This document shows, piece after piece, positions 19,036 to 31,456 of a stretch of DNA of 64,000 bases (its first letter is position 1; each line of letters begins with the position of its first letter). This stretch comes from Actinomycetes bacterium (GTDB lineage: Bacteria > Actinomycetota > Actinomycetes > DATJPE01), in assembly GCA_035506535.1 (NCBI GenBank), contig DATJPE010000093.1, positions 57,828 through 121,827 of the forward strand. The letters run 5' to 3'. The notes beneath the pieces were generated by a model. It worked only from the letters and a program-made list of their open reading frames with translations. It had not been told where the DNA came from and did not search any database. The position numbers and the translations under genes are program-made.

Positions 19036-19824
19036 TCAGTCGAGGGGCTGGTCGCGGAAGCGCACGATCCGGACGAAGTCCGCCACGTCGAGGCTCGCGC
19101 CCCCGACGAGTGCCCCGTCCACGTCGTCCTCGGCCATGATCCCCGCGATGTTGGCGCCCTTCACCGAGCCGCCGTACAGGATGCGCACCCCGTCGGCCAG
19201 ACCGCCGGAGTACAGCTCGGCCAGCCGGGTGCGGATCGCCCCGCAGACCTCCTGGGCATCCTTGGGCGTGGCCACCTCGCCGGTACCGATCGCCCACACC
19301 GGTTCGTAGGCGACGACCAGGGTCCGCGCGTGCTCGGCCGCCAGTCCGGCGAGCGCGCCGTCGAGCTGGCCGAGGGTGTAGGCGACCTGGTCGCCGGCGC
19401 GGCGCACCTCGAGGCCCTCGCCGACGCACAGGATCGGCACCAGGCCGCACCGGTACGCCGCCGCCACCTTGGCGGCGACGAGCGCGTCGTCCTCGTGGTG
19501 GTACTGACGCCGTTCGCTGTGCCCGACGACGACGTAGGTGCATCCGAGCTTGGCGAGCATCTCCCCCGAGACCTCGCCGGTGTAGGCGCCCGAGCCGTGC
19601 TGGGAGAGGTCCTGCGCGCCGTAGCGCAGCGAGAGCCGGTCGGCGTCGACGAGGGTCTGCACCGAGCGCAGGTCGGTGTAGGGCGGCAGGACGGCGACCT
19701 CAGTGCCGGCGAAGTCCTTGTCGGTCAACGAGAAGGCGAGCTTCTGCACGAGGGAGATGGCCTCGAGGTGGTTGAGGTTCATCTTCCAGTTCCCCGCGAT
19801 GAGCGGGGTACGTCCGCCGGCCAT
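19036..19824 (-). CDS. tpiA: Triosephosphate isomerase
   Basis: Interconverts dihydroxyacetone phosphate and glyceraldehyde 3-phosphate in glycolysis. The 262-residue protein shows the catalytic K14 in AGNWKMN, H102 in VVVGHSERR and E174 in [11 protein letters not shown], plus the phosphate-binding [11 protein letters not shown]. The ATG at 19824 lies 2 nt after the pgk stop, so gap-pgk-tpiA form one leftward unit. Confidence 0.98.
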   Translation of the reverse strand: MAGGRTPLIAGNWKMNLNHLEAISLVQKLAFSLTDKDFAGTEVAVLPPYTDLRSVQTLVDADRLSLRYGAQDLSQHGSGAYTGEVSGEMLAKLGCTYVVVGHSERRQYHHEDDALVAAKVAAAYRCGLVPILCVGEGLEVRRAGDQVAYTLGQLDGALAGLAAEHARTLVVAYEPVWAIGTGEVATPKDAQEVCGAIRTRLAELYSGGLADGVRILYGGSVKGANIAGIMAEDDVDGALVGGASLDVADFVRIVRFRDQPLD

Positions 19825-19826
19825 GC

Positions 19827-21038
19827 TCAGCTGTCCAGGGCCACGAGGCCGGGCAGCTGCTTGCCCTCGAGGAACTCGAGGGAGGCTCCGCCGCCGGTGG
19901 AGATGTGGCCGAAGGCCTTCTCCTCGAACCCGAGCAGGCGCACGGCAGCCGCCGAGTCACCACCGCCGACGACGGTCAGGCCGTCGACGCGGGTCAGGGC
20001 CTCCGCGAGGGCGCGCGTCCCGGCGGCGAAGGCCGGCATCTCGAAGACACCCATCGGCCCGTTCCAGAAGACGGTGCGCGCGTCTCGCAGCCGCTCGGCG
20101 AACAGCTCCCTGCTCGCCGGGCCGACGTCGAGGCCCATCCGGTCGGCGGGGATGGCGTCGGCCGCGACCACCGCGTGCTCGGCGTCGGCGGCGAAGGCCG
20201 TCGCGGCGACGATGTCCACCGGCAGCACGATCTCGACCCCCTGGGCCGCCGCGGACTCGAGGACGCCGCGCACCGTGTCGAGCTGGTCGGCCTCGAGCAG
20301 GGAGGTGCCGACCTCGTGGCCCTGGGCCGCGAGGAAGGTGTAGGCCATGCCGCCGCCGATGACCAGCCGGTCGACGAAGCCCAGCAGGTTGGCGATGACC
20401 CCGAGCTTGTCGGAGACCTTCGCCCCGCCGAGCACCACGACGTAGGGCCGCTCCGGGTCCTGCGTCAGCCGCCGTAGCACCTCGGTCTCGGCCGCCACCA
20501 GCCGCCCGGCGACGTGGGGCAGGCGCTGCGGGACGTCGTACACGCTGGCGTGCTTGCGGTGGACCGCACCGAACCCGTCCCCCACGTAGGCGTCGGCGAG
20601 GGAGGCCAGCTGGTCGGCGAAGGCGCCACGCTCGGCGTCGTCCTTGCTGGTCTCGCCGGGCTCGAAGCGCAGGTTCTCCAGCAACGCCAGGTCGCAGTTC
20701 TCCAGGCCGTCCACGACCGACCGGGCGGACTCCCCCACCGTGTCGGAGGCGAAGGAGACCGGCCGGCCGAGCAGCTCCTCGAGGCGTACGGCCACCGGCG
20801 AGAGGGAGTAGCGCGGCTCGGGAGCCCCCTTGGGCCGGCCCAGGTGGGCGCACACGACCACCCGGGCACCGGCGCCGAGCAACGCCTCCAGGGTCGGCAG
20901 GCTGGCCCGGATACGGCCGTCGTCGGTGATGGACAGCGAGCCGTCGGCGTCCTGGGCGAGCGGGACGTTGAGATCCGCTCGCACCAGGACCCGGCGACCG
21001 GCTACGCCGTCGGCGATCAGGTCGTCGAGGGTACGCAT
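19827..21038 (-). CDS. pgk: Phosphoglycerate kinase
   Basis: Glycolytic ATP-forming kinase acting on 1,3-bisphosphoglycerate. The 403-residue protein has the N-terminal signature [11 protein letters not shown] near residue 17, CAHLGRPKG near 62, [13 protein letters not shown] near 105, [12 protein letters not shown] near 191, [12 protein letters not shown] and the ATP-site GGGDSAAAV. The ATG at 21038 matches the family start; the frame continues open upstream into gap but that part is antiphase gap sequence. It is 14 nt after gap. Confidence 0.98.
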   Translation of the reverse strand: MRTLDDLIADGVAGRRVLVRADLNVPLAQDADGSLSITDDGRIRASLPTLEALLGAGARVVVCAHLGRPKGAPEPRYSLSPVAVRLEELLGRPVSFASDTVGESARSVVDGLENCDLALLENLRFEPGETSKDDAERGAFADQLASLADAYVGDGFGAVHRKHASVYDVPQRLPHVAGRLVAAETEVLRRLTQDPERPYVVVLGGAKVSDKLGVIANLLGFVDRLVIGGGMAYTFLAAQGHEVGTSLLEADQLDTVRGVLESAAAQGVEIVLPVDIVAATAFAADAEHAVVAADAIPADRMGLDVGPASRELFAERLRDARTVFWNGPMGVFEMPAFAAGTRALAEALTRVDGLTVVGGGDSAAAVRLLGFEEKAFGHISTGGGASLEFLEGKQLPGLVALDS

Positions 21039-21052
21039 CGGGGCTGCGGCCT

Positions 21053-22129
<1,077 letters not shown>

Positions 22130-22131
22130 TC

Positions 22132-22137
22132 ACCCTA
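22132..22137 (-). promoter_or_regulatory. Candidate -10 element for gap operon
   Basis: On the minus strand the sequence is TAGGGT (TANNNT), which would give a leader of roughly 70 nt before gap. A matching -35 is not clear. Confidence 0.35.
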
Positions 22138-22159
22138 TCGAGGCGACTCGCTGGCGCTG

Positions 22160-22176
22160 ACCGCGGCGTCCGCGGT
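22160..22176 (-). terminator. Hairpin after whiA
   Basis: ACCGCGG and CCGCGGT form a perfect 7-bp stem around a 3-nt loop, 27 bp past the whiA stop and before the gap promoter region. Its place fits a factor-assisted terminator; no T-run follows. Confidence 0.4.
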
Positions 22177-22202
22177 ACGGACCGGCAACCGGGATCGGCG
22201 AA

Positions 22203-23177
22203 TCAGCCGCTGAGCATCTCCGGGGTCAGCGTCGACTCGGTGTCGGGGATCCCGAGGTCCTCGGCGCGCTTGTCGGCCATCGCGAGCAACCGGCGGATCC
22301 GCCCGGCGACGGCGTCCTTGGTCATCGGCGGGTCGGCCAGCGACCCGAGCTCCTCGAGGCTGGCCTGCTTGTGGTCCAGCCGCAGCCGACCCGCGGCGGC
22401 GAGGTGCTCCGGTACGTCGTCGCCGAGGATCTCCAGCGCCCGGGCGACCCGCGCACCGGCCGCCACGGCCGCCCTGGCCGAGCGGCGCAGGTTGGCGTCG
22501 TCGAAGTTCGCCAGCCGGTTCGCGGTCGCGCGCACCTCGCGGCGCATGCGCCGCTCCTCCCAGGCCAGAACGCTGTCGTGCGCGCCCAGCCTGGTCAACA
22601 GGGCGCTGATGGCGTCGCCGTCGCGCACCACGACCCGATCGACACCGCGCACCTCGCGCGCCTTCGCCGGCAGCCCGAGCCGGCGGGCCGCACCGACGAG
22701 CGCCAGCGCGGCCTCCGGTCCGGGACAGCTGACCTCCAGCGCCGAGGACCGGCCCGGCTCGGTCAGCGAGCCGTGGGCGAGGAACGCGCCGCGCCAGGCG
22801 GCCTCCGCGTCGCACATCGAACCGGCGACGACCTGCGGGGGCAGGCCACGGACCGGGCGGCCGCGGGAGTCGAGCAGGCCGGTCTGCCGGGCGAGGGCCT
22901 CACCGTCCTTGACCACCCGGACGAGGTAGCGGTTGCCCTTGCGCAGGCCAGCGGGTGCCACCACGACGAGCTCGCTGGCGTGCCCGTAGACCTCCGCGAT
23001 CTCGCGGCGAAGGCGTCGGGCCGCAGCACCCGTGTCCAGCTCGGCCTCGACGACGATGCGGCCCGCGACGATGTGCAGGCCCCCGGCGAAGCGCAGCGTC
23101 GCCGACACCTCGGCCTTGCGGCAGCAGGGCTTGGTGATGACCAGGTGGGCCAGCTCGTCCTTCACCTGAGCCGTCAT
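22203..23177 (-). CDS. whiA: Sporulation/cell-division regulator WhiA
   Basis: DNA-binding protein with a degenerate LAGLIDADG-fold N-terminal domain and a C-terminal helix-turn-helix; in Streptomyces it controls division genes with WhiB, and it is widely conserved in Gram-positives. The 324-residue product has [49 protein letters not shown] and the HTH region [20 protein letters not shown]. The ATG at 23177 overlaps the yvcK stop by 4 nt; another ATG at 23183 is possible. It belongs to the uvrC-rapZ-yvcK-whiA unit. Confidence 0.96.
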   Translation of the reverse strand: MTAQVKDELAHLVITKPCCRKAEVSATLRFAGGLHIVAGRIVVEAELDTGAAARRLRREIAEVYGHASELVVVAPAGLRKGNRYLVRVVKDGEALARQTGLLDSRGRPVRGLPPQVVAGSMCDAEAAWRGAFLAHGSLTEPGRSSALEVSCPGPEAALALVGAARRLGLPAKAREVRGVDRVVVRDGDAISALLTRLGAHDSVLAWEERRMRREVRATANRLANFDDANLRRSARAAVAAGARVARALEILGDDVPEHLAAAGRLRLDHKQASLEELGSLADPPMTKDAVAGRIRRLLAMADKRAEDLGIPDTESTLTPEMLSG

Positions 23178-24142
23178 CGCCATGCGCCGATCCTGCCACG
23201 CCCGACAACGGTGCCGAACACGGAGGCGAGCCGCTCGGGATCATGGCGGGCGGAGCCGTCGTCGGCCGCGACGTCGGCGACGACCAGCTCGGCGCCTAGC
23301 GCGGCGCACAGCTCGCCCAACCCCTTGGGGTCCGGCACCTCGGCCCGGTCGGCGACGACGACGTCCAGCCGCAGCTCGGGGGCGTGCGCGAGCAGGACCT
23401 CGAGGTGGTTCTCCGCCGAGAAGCCGGAGGTCTCGCCCGGCTGGGGGCGCAGGTTCAGGACCAGCACCCGGCGGGCAGGGGTGGTCACCAGGGCGTCGCG
23501 CAGCTGCGGGACGAGCAGGTGCGGGATGACGGAGGTGAACCAGGACCCGGGGCCGAGGACGACCACGTCGGCGGCGCGCACGGCGGCGACCGCTTCAGGG
23601 CAGGCCGGGGGTTCGGGCGGCACCAGGGACAGCGTCACCACCCGGCCGGGCGTGGTGGCAACCGCGACCTGGCCACGCACCGTGACCTGGTCCCCCGGGC
23701 GCTCCGGGTCGCCGCCCAGCACCTCCGCCTCGATGTCGAGCGGCACCGCTGCCATGGGCAGCACCCGGCCCTGGGCGCCGAGCAGCCGGCCCACCCAGTC
23801 CAGCCCCGCCACGGGATCGCGCAGCCGATCCCACAGGGCGACGATGAGCAGGTTCCCGACCGCGTGCCCAGCCAGCTCCCCCTCGCCGGCGAAGCGGTGC
23901 TGCAGGACGTCTCGCCAGGTCCGGCCCCACTCGTCGTCGCCGCACAGGGCGGCCAGCGCCATCCGGAGGTCGCCCGGCGGCAGCACCCCCAGCTCGCGGC
24001 GCAGCCGGCCGCTCGACCCGCCGTCGTCGGCGACGGTCACGACCGCGGTGAGCTCGCGGGTCACCCGGCGCAGGGCCGTCAGCGTGACCGCCAGCCCGTG
24101 GCCGCCACCGAGTGCGACGACGGCCGGCGCGGGCTCGCTCAC
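23174..24142 (-). CDS. yvcK: YvcK/CofD-like gluconeogenesis factor
   Basis: A 322-residue UPF0052 protein; homologues bind UDP-sugars and are needed for normal cell wall growth on gluconeogenic carbon sources. Motifs include [19 protein letters not shown] at the N-terminus, [39 protein letters not shown] and [16 protein letters not shown]. The GTG at 24142 overlaps the rapZ stop by 4 nt, and the stop overlaps whiA by 4 nt, giving tight coupling in the usual order. Confidence 0.95.
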   Translation of the reverse strand: MSEPAPAVVALGGGHGLAVTLTALRRVTRELTAVVTVADDGGSSGRLRRELGVLPPGDLRMALAALCGDDEWGRTWRDVLQHRFAGEGELAGHAVGNLLIVALWDRLRDPVAGLDWVGRLLGAQGRVLPMAAVPLDIEAEVLGGDPERPGDQVTVRGQVAVATTPGRVVTLSLVPPEPPACPEAVAAVRAADVVVLGPGSWFTSVIPHLLVPQLRDALVTTPARRVLVLNLRPQPGETSGFSAENHLEVLLAHAPELRLDVVVADRAEVPDPKGLGELCAALGAELVVADVAADDGSARHDPERLASVFGTVVGRGRIGAWR

Positions 24143-25029
24143 TCGCGCCCCAGGTCCCGGTGCACGACGGTGGTGTCCATCCCCGCGTCCCGCAGCCGCC
24201 GGCCGAGCTCCTCGGCCATCGCCACGCTGCGGTGCTTGCCGCCCGTGCACCCCACCGCAAGGGTCATCCAGCGCTTGCCCTCGCGCAGGTAGCCACGGGA
24301 GATCACCTCGAGCACGCCGGCGTAGCGGTCGAGCAGCTCGGCGGCGCCGGGCGCCTCGAGGACGTAGGCCCGGACGTCGGGGTCGAGCCCGGTCTGCGGG
24401 CGCAGGTCCGGCACCCAGTGCGGGTTGGGCAGGAAGCGGCAGTCCAGGACGAGGTCGGCGTCCACCGGCAGGCCGTACTTGTAGCCGAAGGACACGACGC
24501 TGGCGCGCATGCTGGGCTGGATGTCACCGGCGAAGGCGTCCTCGACCTTGGCGCGCAGCTGGTGGACGTTCAGACCGGAGGTGTCGATGAGCAGGTCGGC
24601 GTCGCCGCGCAGGTCCGAGAGCAGGCGCCGCTCGGCCTCGATCCCGTCGGTCACCCGTCGGGCCCCCTGCAGGGGGTGGGGGCGCCGCGAGCTCTCGAAA
24701 CGTCGGACCAGCACGTCGTCGGAGGCCTCGAGGTAGACCAGGCGCACGCTGACGCCCATCGCGTCGACCTGGCGCATGGCCTCGCGCAGGTCGGCGAAGA
24801 ACTGACCGCCGCGTACGTCGACGACGGCGGCGATCCGCGACACCTCGCCGTGGGTCCGCCCGCCGAGCTCGACCAGGGTCGGGATCAGCTCGGGCGGCAG
24901 GTTGTCGACGACGAACCAGCCGAGGTCCTCCAGCACGTCGCCGACGGTGGACCGGCCGGCACCGCTCATGCCGGTGACGACGGTCAGCTCGGGAAGGACG
25001 CGTTCGAGGGTCTCGGGCGGGTCGCTCAC
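24139..25029 (-). CDS. rapZ: RapZ-like nucleotide-binding protein
   Basis: A 296-residue P-loop protein of the RapZ/YvcJ family. It has Walker [25 protein letters not shown] near residue 39, the conserved [20 protein letters not shown] and the C-terminal [16 protein letters not shown]. In enterobacteria RapZ controls glucosamine-6-phosphate synthase RNA; in Gram-positives the role is less defined. The GTG at 25029 overlaps the uvrC stop by 4 nt. Confidence 0.95.
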   Translation of the reverse strand: MSDPPETLERVLPELTVVTGMSGAGRSTVGDVLEDLGWFVVDNLPPELIPTLVELGGRTHGEVSRIAAVVDVRGGQFFADLREAMRQVDAMGVSVRLVYLEASDDVLVRRFESSRRPHPLQGARRVTDGIEAERRLLSDLRGDADLLIDTSGLNVHQLRAKVEDAFAGDIQPSMRASVVSFGYKYGLPVDADLVLDCRFLPNPHWVPDLRPQTGLDPDVRAYVLEAPGAAELLDRYAGVLEVISRGYLREGKRWMTLAVGCTGGKHRSVAMAEELGRRLRDAGMDTTVVHRDLGRE

Positions 25030-26999
25030 GGGTCGAGGATCTCACCCGTGGCGAGGTTCACCCCGCCGGCGGGGGGCGCCTCGCGGGCCAGGGCCGCCAC
25101 GACCGCCTCGGCGGTCCGCGGCCCGATCCCGGGCACCTCCGCCACCTGCTCCGGGGTCGCCTCGCGCAGGCGCTTGAGGGAGCCGAAGTGGCGCAGCAGC
25201 GCCTTGCGCCGGGTCTCCCCCAGGCCGGGGACCGCGTCCAGCGCGCTGCGGGTCATCGAGGTCGACCGCCGCTGGCGGTGGTAGGTGATGGCGAAGCGGT
25301 GCGCCTCGTCGCGTACCCGCTGGAGCAGGTACAGGGCCTCGCTGGTCCGGGGCAGCACGAGCGGGTTGGGCCGGCCGGCCACCCACACCTCCTCCAGGCG
25401 CTTGGCCAGACCGCAGACGGAGACGTCGTCGATGCCGAGGGAGTCCAGGGCACGCTGGGCCGCCGCGACCTGCGGCGCCCCGCCGTCGATCACGACCAGG
25501 TTCGGCGGGTAGGAGAACCGTGGCCGGCGCCCACCCTCGGTGCGTCCGGACCGCGCCCCGTCCGCCTCGAGGTCCCCGAGGTCGGGCTCCGCGCTCTCGC
25601 TCGCCTCCTCGAGGTAGCGCCGGAAGCGCCGGGTGACCACCTCGTGGATGGCCGCCACGTCGTCGTGCCCGTCGAGGCCGCGGATGGCGAAGCGGCGGTA
25701 GTCGCTCTTGCGGGCCAGGCCGTCCTCGAAGACCACCATGGAGGCGACCACCTCCGTGCCCTGCAGGTTGGACACGTCGAAGCACTCGATGCGCAGGGGG
25801 GCGTCCGGGAGCCGCAACGCCTCCTGCAGCTCAGCCAGCGCCCGGCCGCGGGCGGTGAGGTCGCCGGCGCGCCGTACCTTGTGCAGGGCCAGGGACTGGC
25901 CCGCGTTGCGGGTCACGGTCTCGAGCAGCGCCCGCTTGTCGCCGCGCTGCGGGACCCGTACGTCGACCCCCGCGCCGCGGACCTCGCGCAGCCAGGCGGC
26001 GACCGGCTCGACGTCGGCCGGCAGGGCGGGGACGAGGATCTCGCGAGGCACTTGCTCGCCGGTGTCCCCGCCGTACAGCTGCAGCAGCAGCTGCTCGACC
26101 AGGCCGGCGGTGTCGACGTCCTCGACCCGCTCGACGACGAAGCCGCGCTGGCCCCGGATCCGCCCGCCGCGGACGTGGAAGACCTGGACCGCCGCCTCGA
26201 GCTCGTCCTCGGCGATGCCGAGCACGTCGGCGTCGGTCGCGTCCCCGAGGACGACGGCGTTCTTCTCCATCGCGCGCCGCAGCGCGCCGAGGTCGTCGCG
26301 CAGCCGCGCGGCCCGCTCGTACTCCTGGGCGGCCGCGGCGTCCTGCATCTGGCGTTCGAGGCGCCGGACGAAGGAGGCGGTGTCGCCGTCCATGAAGGCG
26401 CAGAAGTCCAGCACCACCTGCCGGTGCTCCTCCGCGCTGACCCGTCCGACGCACGGTGCCGAGCACTTGCCGATGTAGCCGAGCAGACAGGGCCGTCCCA
26501 CCTGGCCGGCCCGCTTGAACACCCCGTTGCTGCACGTCCTCGCGGGGAAGACCCGCAGCAGGAGGTCGAGGGTCTCGCGGATCGCCCACGCGTGGGCGTA
26601 CGGGCCGTAGTAGCGCACCCCTCGACGCTTGGCGCCGCGCATCACCTGCAGACGGGGGTACTCCTCGTCGAGGGTCACCGCCAGCCATGGATAGCTCTTG
26701 TCGTCGCGGTACTTCACGTTGAACCGCGGGTCGTACTCCTTGATCCAGGAGTACTCCAGCTGCAGCGCCTCGACCTCGGTCGCCACCACCACCCAGTCCA
26801 CCCGCACCGCGGTGGTCACCATGGTCTGGGTGCGCGGGTGCAGGGCTGACAGGTCGGCGAAGTACGAGGCCAGCCTCGAGCGCAGGCTCTTGGCCTTGCC
26901 GACGTAGACCACCCGCCCGTGGGCGTCCCAGAAGCGGTACACCCCCGGCTCGTCCGGGACCGACCCCGGCGAGGGTCGGTACGTCGACGGGTCGGCCAC
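25026..26999 (-). CDS. uvrC: UvrABC excinuclease subunit C
   Basis: Dual-incision nuclease of nucleotide excision repair. The 657-residue protein has the GIY-YIG domain ([21 protein letters not shown] near residue 19), the cysteine-bearing [15 protein letters not shown] region, a UVR motif around 205-240, the RNase H-like nuclease half ([48 protein letters not shown]) and C-terminal helix-hairpin-helix repeats ([32 protein letters not shown]). It leads the uvrC-rapZ-yvcK-whiA unit. Confidence 0.98.
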   Translation of the reverse strand: MADPSTYRPSPGSVPDEPGVYRFWDAHGRVVYVGKAKSLRSRLASYFADLSALHPRTQTMVTTAVRVDWVVVATEVEALQLEYSWIKEYDPRFNVKYRDDKSYPWLAVTLDEEYPRLQVMRGAKRRGVRYYGPYAHAWAIRETLDLLLRVFPARTCSNGVFKRAGQVGRPCLLGYIGKCSAPCVGRVSAEEHRQVVLDFCAFMDGDTASFVRRLERQMQDAAAAQEYERAARLRDDLGALRRAMEKNAVVLGDATDADVLGIAEDELEAAVQVFHVRGGRIRGQRGFVVERVEDVDTAGLVEQLLLQLYGGDTGEQVPREILVPALPADVEPVAAWLREVRGAGVDVRVPQRGDKRALLETVTRNAGQSLALHKVRRAGDLTARGRALAELQEALRLPDAPLRIECFDVSNLQGTEVVASMVVFEDGLARKSDYRRFAIRGLDGHDDVAAIHEVVTRRFRRYLEEASESAEPDLGDLEADGARSGRTEGGRRPRFSYPPNLVVIDGGAPQVAAAQRALDSLGIDDVSVCGLAKRLEEVWVAGRPNPLVLPRTSEALYLLQRVRDEAHRFAITYHRQRRSTSMTRSALDAVPGLGETRRKALLRHFGSLKRLREATPEQVAEVPGIGPRTAEAVVAALAREAPPAGGVNLATGEILDP

Positions 27000-27020
27000 G
27001 GGCCGAGGGTACGTCGGCCC

Positions 27021-27069
27021 GGCGACGCCTCCGACCGCGGCGACGCCTCCGGCCGCGCGCGGGGCGCGC
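27021..27069. repeat. Short direct repeats and GC hairpin upstream of uvrC
   Basis: Two direct copies of GGCGACGCCTCCG (27021-27033 and 27039-27051) are followed by GCGCGC-GGG-GCGCGC (27055-27069), a 6-bp stem. They lie in the 127-bp gap after the Rieske lipoprotein gene and before uvrC on the minus strand. The hairpin may help end the Rieske transcript. Confidence 0.5.
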
Positions 27070-27126
27070 GCTTCAGGCGTTCGCGCTCACAGCGGCGTTA
27101 GCAGCGGCGCAGGAGCGGGACAGCGG

Positions 27127-27555
27127 TCAGGTGATGACCAGATTGTCGCCGTCGACGGTCACCGTCTTGGCGGGCAGCGGCACCTTCGCCGGCGAGGTCG
27201 GCGTCGGGTCGCCGGTCGCGATCGCGAAGTGGCTGCCGTGGCAGGGGCAGACGATGAACCCGTCCTGCACCCCGCCGACGGTGCAGCCCATGTGGGTGCA
27301 CGTCGACGAGAACGCCTTGAACTGCCCTGCGGTGGGCTGGGTCACGACCACCGAGCCGTCGACCGTGCCGCCGCCGACCGGGACCTTGGACTTGGCGACC
27401 GTGACCCCCGAGGTCCCGCCCGAGCCGCCCCCGCCGGTGGAGCCGCCACCGTTGGTGCCGCCCCCGCCGCAGCCGGCCAGCAACGGGAGGGCCACCGCGC
27501 CGGCCCCGATGGCGGTCGCTCCCCGCAGCACGTCGCGTCGACCCAGCGTGCCCAT
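27127..27555 (-). CDS. Exported Rieske [2Fe-2S] lipoprotein
   Basis: A 142-residue secreted Rieske protein. The N-terminus has a twin-arginine type signal (GRRDVL, then a hydrophobic stretch) ending in a lipobox LLAGC with C29 as the lipidated residue, followed by a Gly/Ser/Thr-rich linker. Cluster ligands are C86 and H88 in CTHMGC and C103 and H106 in CPCHGSHF, with C91 and C105 placed to form the usual disulfide. The ATG at 27555 has GGAGCGAGGG upstream. Genes like this often sit near uvrA and uvrC in actinobacteria; the electron partner is unknown. Confidence 0.9.
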   Translation of the reverse strand: MGTLGRRDVLRGATAIGAGAVALPLLAGCGGGGTNGGGSTGGGGSGGTSGVTVAKSKVPVGGGTVDGSVVVTQPTAGQFKAFSSTCTHMGCTVGGVQDGFIVCPCHGSHFAIATGDPTPTSPAKVPLPAKTVTVDGDNLVIT

Positions 27556-27665
27556 GCCCTCGCTCCGTTCCGCCCCCGCGGGGGCCGTGCGACGCCATGG
27601 GCGCCGTGCCGTCGTCCTCCTCCTCCCAACGTCGGAGTCGGGCCGAAGGTTCACCCGCCAGGATC

Positions 27666-30557
27666 TCAGGCCCGGGCGCGCGCCGCCTTGCGGGGGGCGC
27701 GGGCCCGCCCGCGCCCCCCCGTTCCGAGCACGGGGCGGAGGAAGCGGCCGGTGTGGCTCGTCTCGTGCGCGGCGACCTCCTCCGGCGTGCCGGTGGTCAC
27801 CACCAGGCCGCCCCCGAAGCCGCCCTCGGGACCCATGTCCACGATCCAGTCCGCGGTCTTGATCACGTCGAGGTTGTGCTCGATGACGATGACCGTGTTG
27901 CCCTTGTCGACCAGCCCCTGCAGGACGCCCAGGAGCTTGCGGATGTCCTCGAAGTGCAGCCCTGTGGTGGGCTCGTCGAGCACGTACGCCGTGCGGCCGG
28001 TGGACCGCTTCTGCAGCTCCGAGGCGAGCTTGACCCGCTGGGCCTCACCACCCGACAACGTGGGGGCGGGCTGGCCGAGGCGGACATAGCCGAGTCCGAC
28101 GTCGTTCAACGTCTGCAGGTGCCGGGCGATGGGGGGCACGGCCGCGAAGAAGTCCAGCGCCTCCTCGATCGGCATGTCGAGGACCTCGGCGATGGTCTTG
28201 CCCTTGAAGTGGACCTCGAGCGTCTCGCGGTTGTAGCGCGCACCGTGGCAGACCTCGCAGGGCACGTACACGTCCGGCAGGAAGTTCATCTCGATCTTGA
28301 TCGTGCCGTCGCCGGCGCAGTTCTCGCAGCGTCCGCCCTTGACGTTGAAGGAGAACCGGCCCTGCAGGTAGCCGCGGACCTTGGCCTCGGTCGTCTCGGC
28401 GAACAGGCGCCGGATGTGGTCGAAGACGCCGGTGTAGGTCGCCGGGTTGGAGCGCGGGGTACGCCCGATGGGGCTCTGGTCGACGTGGACGACCTTGTCC
28501 AGGTGCTGGATGCCCTTGACCCGGGTGTGGCGGCCCGGGACGGTCCGCGCGCCGTTCAGCTCGCGGGCCAACACGTTGTAGAGGATGTCGTTGACCAGGG
28601 TCGACTTGCCGGACCCGCTGACGCCGGTGACCGCGACCAGGCACCCGAGCGGGAACTCGACGTCCACGCCCTGCAGGTTGTGCTCCCGCGCGCCCTGGAC
28701 GACCAGGGAACGGCCGGGGGTCCGAGGGCGGCGCACTGCGGGCACCTCGAGGGTGCGGCGACCGGACAGGTAGGCACCGGTCAGGGAGTCGGGCGAGGCG
28801 AGCAGGTCGGCCACCGTCCCCGACACCACGACCTGCCCGCCGTGCTCCCCCGCGCCCGGCCCGATGTCGACGACCCAGTCGGCGGTGCGGATGGTGTCCT
28901 CGTCGTGCTCGACGACGATGAGGGTGTTGCCGAGGTCACGCAGCCGCACCAGGGTCTCGATGAGGCGGTGGTTGTCCCGCTGGTGCAGCCCGATGGAGGG
29001 CTCGTCGAGGACGTAGAGGACACCGACCAGGCCGGACCCGATCTGGGTCGCGAGGCGGATGCGCTGGGCCTCGCCGCCGGCGAGGGTCGCCGACGGGCGG
29101 TCGAGGCTCAGGTAGTCCAGCCCGACGTCGAGCAGGAAGCGCAGCCGCTCGTTGACCTCCTTGAGGACCCGTTCGGCGATCTGCGCCTCGCGCGCCGACA
29201 GGTCCAGGTCGCGCAGGAACTCCGCGCACCCGCTGATCGGCAGGGCCGCCACCTCCGCGATCGACTTGCCGCCCAGCGTCACCGCCAGCGAGACCGGCTT
29301 GAGTCGGGTGCCGCGGCACGCCGGGCACGGCACCTCGCGCATGAAGCCCTCGAAGCGCTCCCGGCTGGTGTCGGACTCCGCCTCGGCGTGGCGGCGCTCG
29401 ACGTAGGGGATCAGTCCCTCGTAGCTGGTGTAGTACGAGCGCTCGCGCCCATAGCGGTTGCGGTAGCGCACGTGCACCTGGCCGTCGTAGCCCTCGAGGA
29501 GCGCCTGCCGCACCTTCGCCGGGAGCCGTTCCCACGCGACGTCGGTGCGAAAGCCCATGGTTTCGGCGAGGGCCTCGACGAGACGTCCGAAGTAGTCGCT
29601 GGTGGACGCCGAGCTCCACGGGGCGAGGGCTCCCTCCTCCAGCGTGCGCGAGGGGTCGGGGACCACGAGGTCCGGGTCCACCTCCATGCGGGTCCCCAGC
29701 CCCGTGCACTCCGGGCAGGCGCCGAAGGGGCTGTTGAACGAGAACGACCGGGGTTCGAGCTCCTCGAAGGACAGGTCGTCGTAGGGGCAGTAGAGGTGCT
29801 CGGAGTACTGCCGTTCCCGGTGCGGGTCGCCTTCGGGCAGGTCGACGAACTCCAGCGTCACCAGCCCGCCGCCCAGCCCCAGCGCGGTCTCCACCGAGTC
29901 GGTGAGCCGTCGCTTCGCCGAGGTTTTGACCTGGAGGCGGTCGACGACCACCTCGATGGTGTGCTTCTCCTGCTTCTTCAGCGTCGGGGGCTCAGCCAGG
30001 CTGTGCACCACCCCGTCCACCCTGGCCCGGCTGTAGCCCTTGGTCTGCAGCTCGCGGAACAGCTCGCCGTACTCACCCTTGCGCGCCCGCACCACGGGAG
30101 CGAGCACCTGGAAGCGGGTCCCCTCCGCCAGCTCCAGCACCCGGTCGACGATGGCCTGGGGGGTCTGGCGCCCGATGCTGCGTCCGCACTCCGGGCAGTG
30201 CGGACGCCCCGCGCGGGCGTACAGCAGGCGCAGGTAGTCGTAGACCTCGGTGATCGTCCCCACCGTCGAGCGCGGGTTGCGGGAGGTCGACTTCTGGTCG
30301 ATGGACACCGCCGGGGACAGGCCCTCGATGAAGTCCACGTCCGGCTTGTCCATCTGGCCGAGGAACTGGCGGGCGTACGCCGAGAGCGACTCCACGTAGC
30401 GCCGCTGGCCCTCGGCGAAGATCGTGTCGAAGGCGAGGCTGGACTTGCCGGAACCGGACAGCCCGGTGAACACGACCAGGGAGTCCCTGGGAAGCTCGAG
30501 GGAGACGTCCTTGAGGTTGTGCTCGCGGGCACCACGGACGATGAGTCGGTCGGACAC
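27666..30557 (-). CDS. uvrA: UvrABC excinuclease subunit A
   Basis: Damage-recognition ATPase of nucleotide excision repair. The product is 963 residues from the GTG at 30557 ([18 protein letters not shown]), the usual actinobacterial start; an ATG 8 codons earlier is less likely. Walker A of the first ABC module is [10 protein letters not shown] at 31-40, and the second module has [10 protein letters not shown]. Two ABC signatures ([33 protein letters not shown]) and zinc sites ([18 protein letters not shown]) are intact. It diverges from the hydrolase gene at 30696. Confidence 0.98.
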   Translation of the reverse strand: MSDRLIVRGAREHNLKDVSLELPRDSLVVFTGLSGSGKSSLAFDTIFAEGQRRYVESLSAYARQFLGQMDKPDVDFIEGLSPAVSIDQKSTSRNPRSTVGTITEVYDYLRLLYARAGRPHCPECGRSIGRQTPQAIVDRVLELAEGTRFQVLAPVVRARKGEYGELFRELQTKGYSRARVDGVVHSLAEPPTLKKQEKHTIEVVVDRLQVKTSAKRRLTDSVETALGLGGGLVTLEFVDLPEGDPHRERQYSEHLYCPYDDLSFEELEPRSFSFNSPFGACPECTGLGTRMEVDPDLVVPDPSRTLEEGALAPWSSASTSDYFGRLVEALAETMGFRTDVAWERLPAKVRQALLEGYDGQVHVRYRNRYGRERSYYTSYEGLIPYVERRHAEAESDTSRERFEGFMREVPCPACRGTRLKPVSLAVTLGGKSIAEVAALPISGCAEFLRDLDLSAREAQIAERVLKEVNERLRFLLDVGLDYLSLDRPSATLAGGEAQRIRLATQIGSGLVGVLYVLDEPSIGLHQRDNHRLIETLVRLRDLGNTLIVVEHDEDTIRTADWVVDIGPGAGEHGGQVVVSGTVADLLASPDSLTGAYLSGRRTLEVPAVRRPRTPGRSLVVQGAREHNLQGVDVEFPLGCLVAVTGVSGSGKSTLVNDILYNVLARELNGARTVPGRHTRVKGIQHLDKVVHVDQSPIGRTPRSNPATYTGVFDHIRRLFAETTEAKVRGYLQGRFSFNVKGGRCENCAGDGTIKIEMNFLPDVYVPCEVCHGARYNRETLEVHFKGKTIAEVLDMPIEEALDFFAAVPPIARHLQTLNDVGLGYVRLGQPAPTLSGGEAQRVKLASELQKRSTGRTAYVLDEPTTGLHFEDIRKLLGVLQGLVDKGNTVIVIEHNLDVIKTADWIVDMGPEGGFGGGLVVTTGTPEEVAAHETSHTGRFLRPVLGTGGRGRARAPRKAARARA

Positions 30558-30695
30558 GGGGCGGCAGTCCTCACAGGGCACGGCTGGGCGGGCGGTCTTC
30601 TCGGCGGCCTCAGGCTAACGCCGGGCTCCGACGGTTTCTGCCCGAGCGGTGGCCCCCGGTTCCGGCCCCGCCGCGGGGAGGGCATGATCGGCGGT

Positions 30696-31352
30696 ATGAC
30701 GTACACCGGGAACGTGCAGGTCGGGGGCCCCGCCGACGTCCACGAGCTGCCGAAGCTGGTCATCGAGAAGCTCGCCGTCGGCCCGATGGACAACAACGCC
30801 TATCTGCTCCGCTCCCGCGCGAGCGGCGACCAGGTGCTCATCGACGCCGCCGCCGAGCCGGACCGGCTGCTCCAGCTGATCGGTCCGGAGGGGCTCACCG
30901 CGGTGATCACGACCCACCAGCACGCCGACCACTGGGGCGCCCTCGAGGCGGTGGTCCGAGCCACCGGAGCCCGCACCTGCGCCCACCCGGACGACGCGGG
31001 GGGCATCCCGGTCCCGACCCAGGAGCTGCTGCGCGACGGGGACCGCTTCGCCTTCGCCGACATCTCCCTCGGCGTCATCCACCTCGTCGGCCACACCCCC
31101 GGGTCGATCGCGCTGCTGTACGACGACCCGGAGGGCGCCCCCCACCTGTTCACCGGCGACTGCCTCTTCCCGGGCGGCCCGGGGAACACCCAGCACGACG
31201 CGGCGCGGTTCACCTCGCTCATGGACGACCTGGAGGCAAAGGTCTTCGCGGTGCTGCCCGACGAGACGTGGGTCTACCCCGGCCACGGCAACGACACCAC
31301 GCTCGGCGCCGAGCGCCCGCACGTCGCGGAGTGGCGCGAGCGCGGCTGGTGA
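30696..31352 (+). CDS. Metallo-beta-lactamase-fold hydrolase (glyoxalase II-like)
   Basis: A 218-residue cytoplasmic hydrolase. The metal ligands are THQHADH (73-79), H133 in GHTPGS, D155 in FTGDCLF and H197 in YPGHG, the pattern of hydroxyacylglutathione hydrolase-like enzymes. Since actinobacteria lack glutathione, a mycothiol or other thioester is a plausible substrate, but this is inference. An in-frame ATG at 30684 is an alternative start, close to a GGAGGG. It is divergent from uvrA, a common neighbour pair in actinobacteria. Confidence 0.9.
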   Translation: MTYTGNVQVGGPADVHELPKLVIEKLAVGPMDNNAYLLRSRASGDQVLIDAAAEPDRLLQLIGPEGLTAVITTHQHADHWGALEAVVRATGARTCAHPDDAGGIPVPTQELLRDGDRFAFADISLGVIHLVGHTPGSIALLYDDPEGAPHLFTGDCLFPGGPGNTQHDAARFTSLMDDLEAKVFAVLPDETWVYPGHGNDTTLGAERPHVAEWRERGW

Positions 31353-31456
31353 CCCGTCCCGGCCAAGCGTTGAGGGCTTCCCCTCGGGGCGAGTCGACCG
31401 AGCCGGATCGGTGACGCGGCGGTCCGTCGCTGCTTGAATGAGCCGCGGAGGCGGCC

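Noticed and set aside
22203..23177. WhiA as a homing endonuclease because of its LAGLIDADG-like fold
   Set aside because: WhiA is a known regulator with a degenerate fold and sits in its conserved gene order; it lacks the acidic catalytic residues.
27597..30695. Very long open frame on the plus strand leading into the hydrolase gene
   Set aside because: It is the antisense of uvrA in GC-rich DNA. Only the end (30696-31352) codes a recognisable protein.
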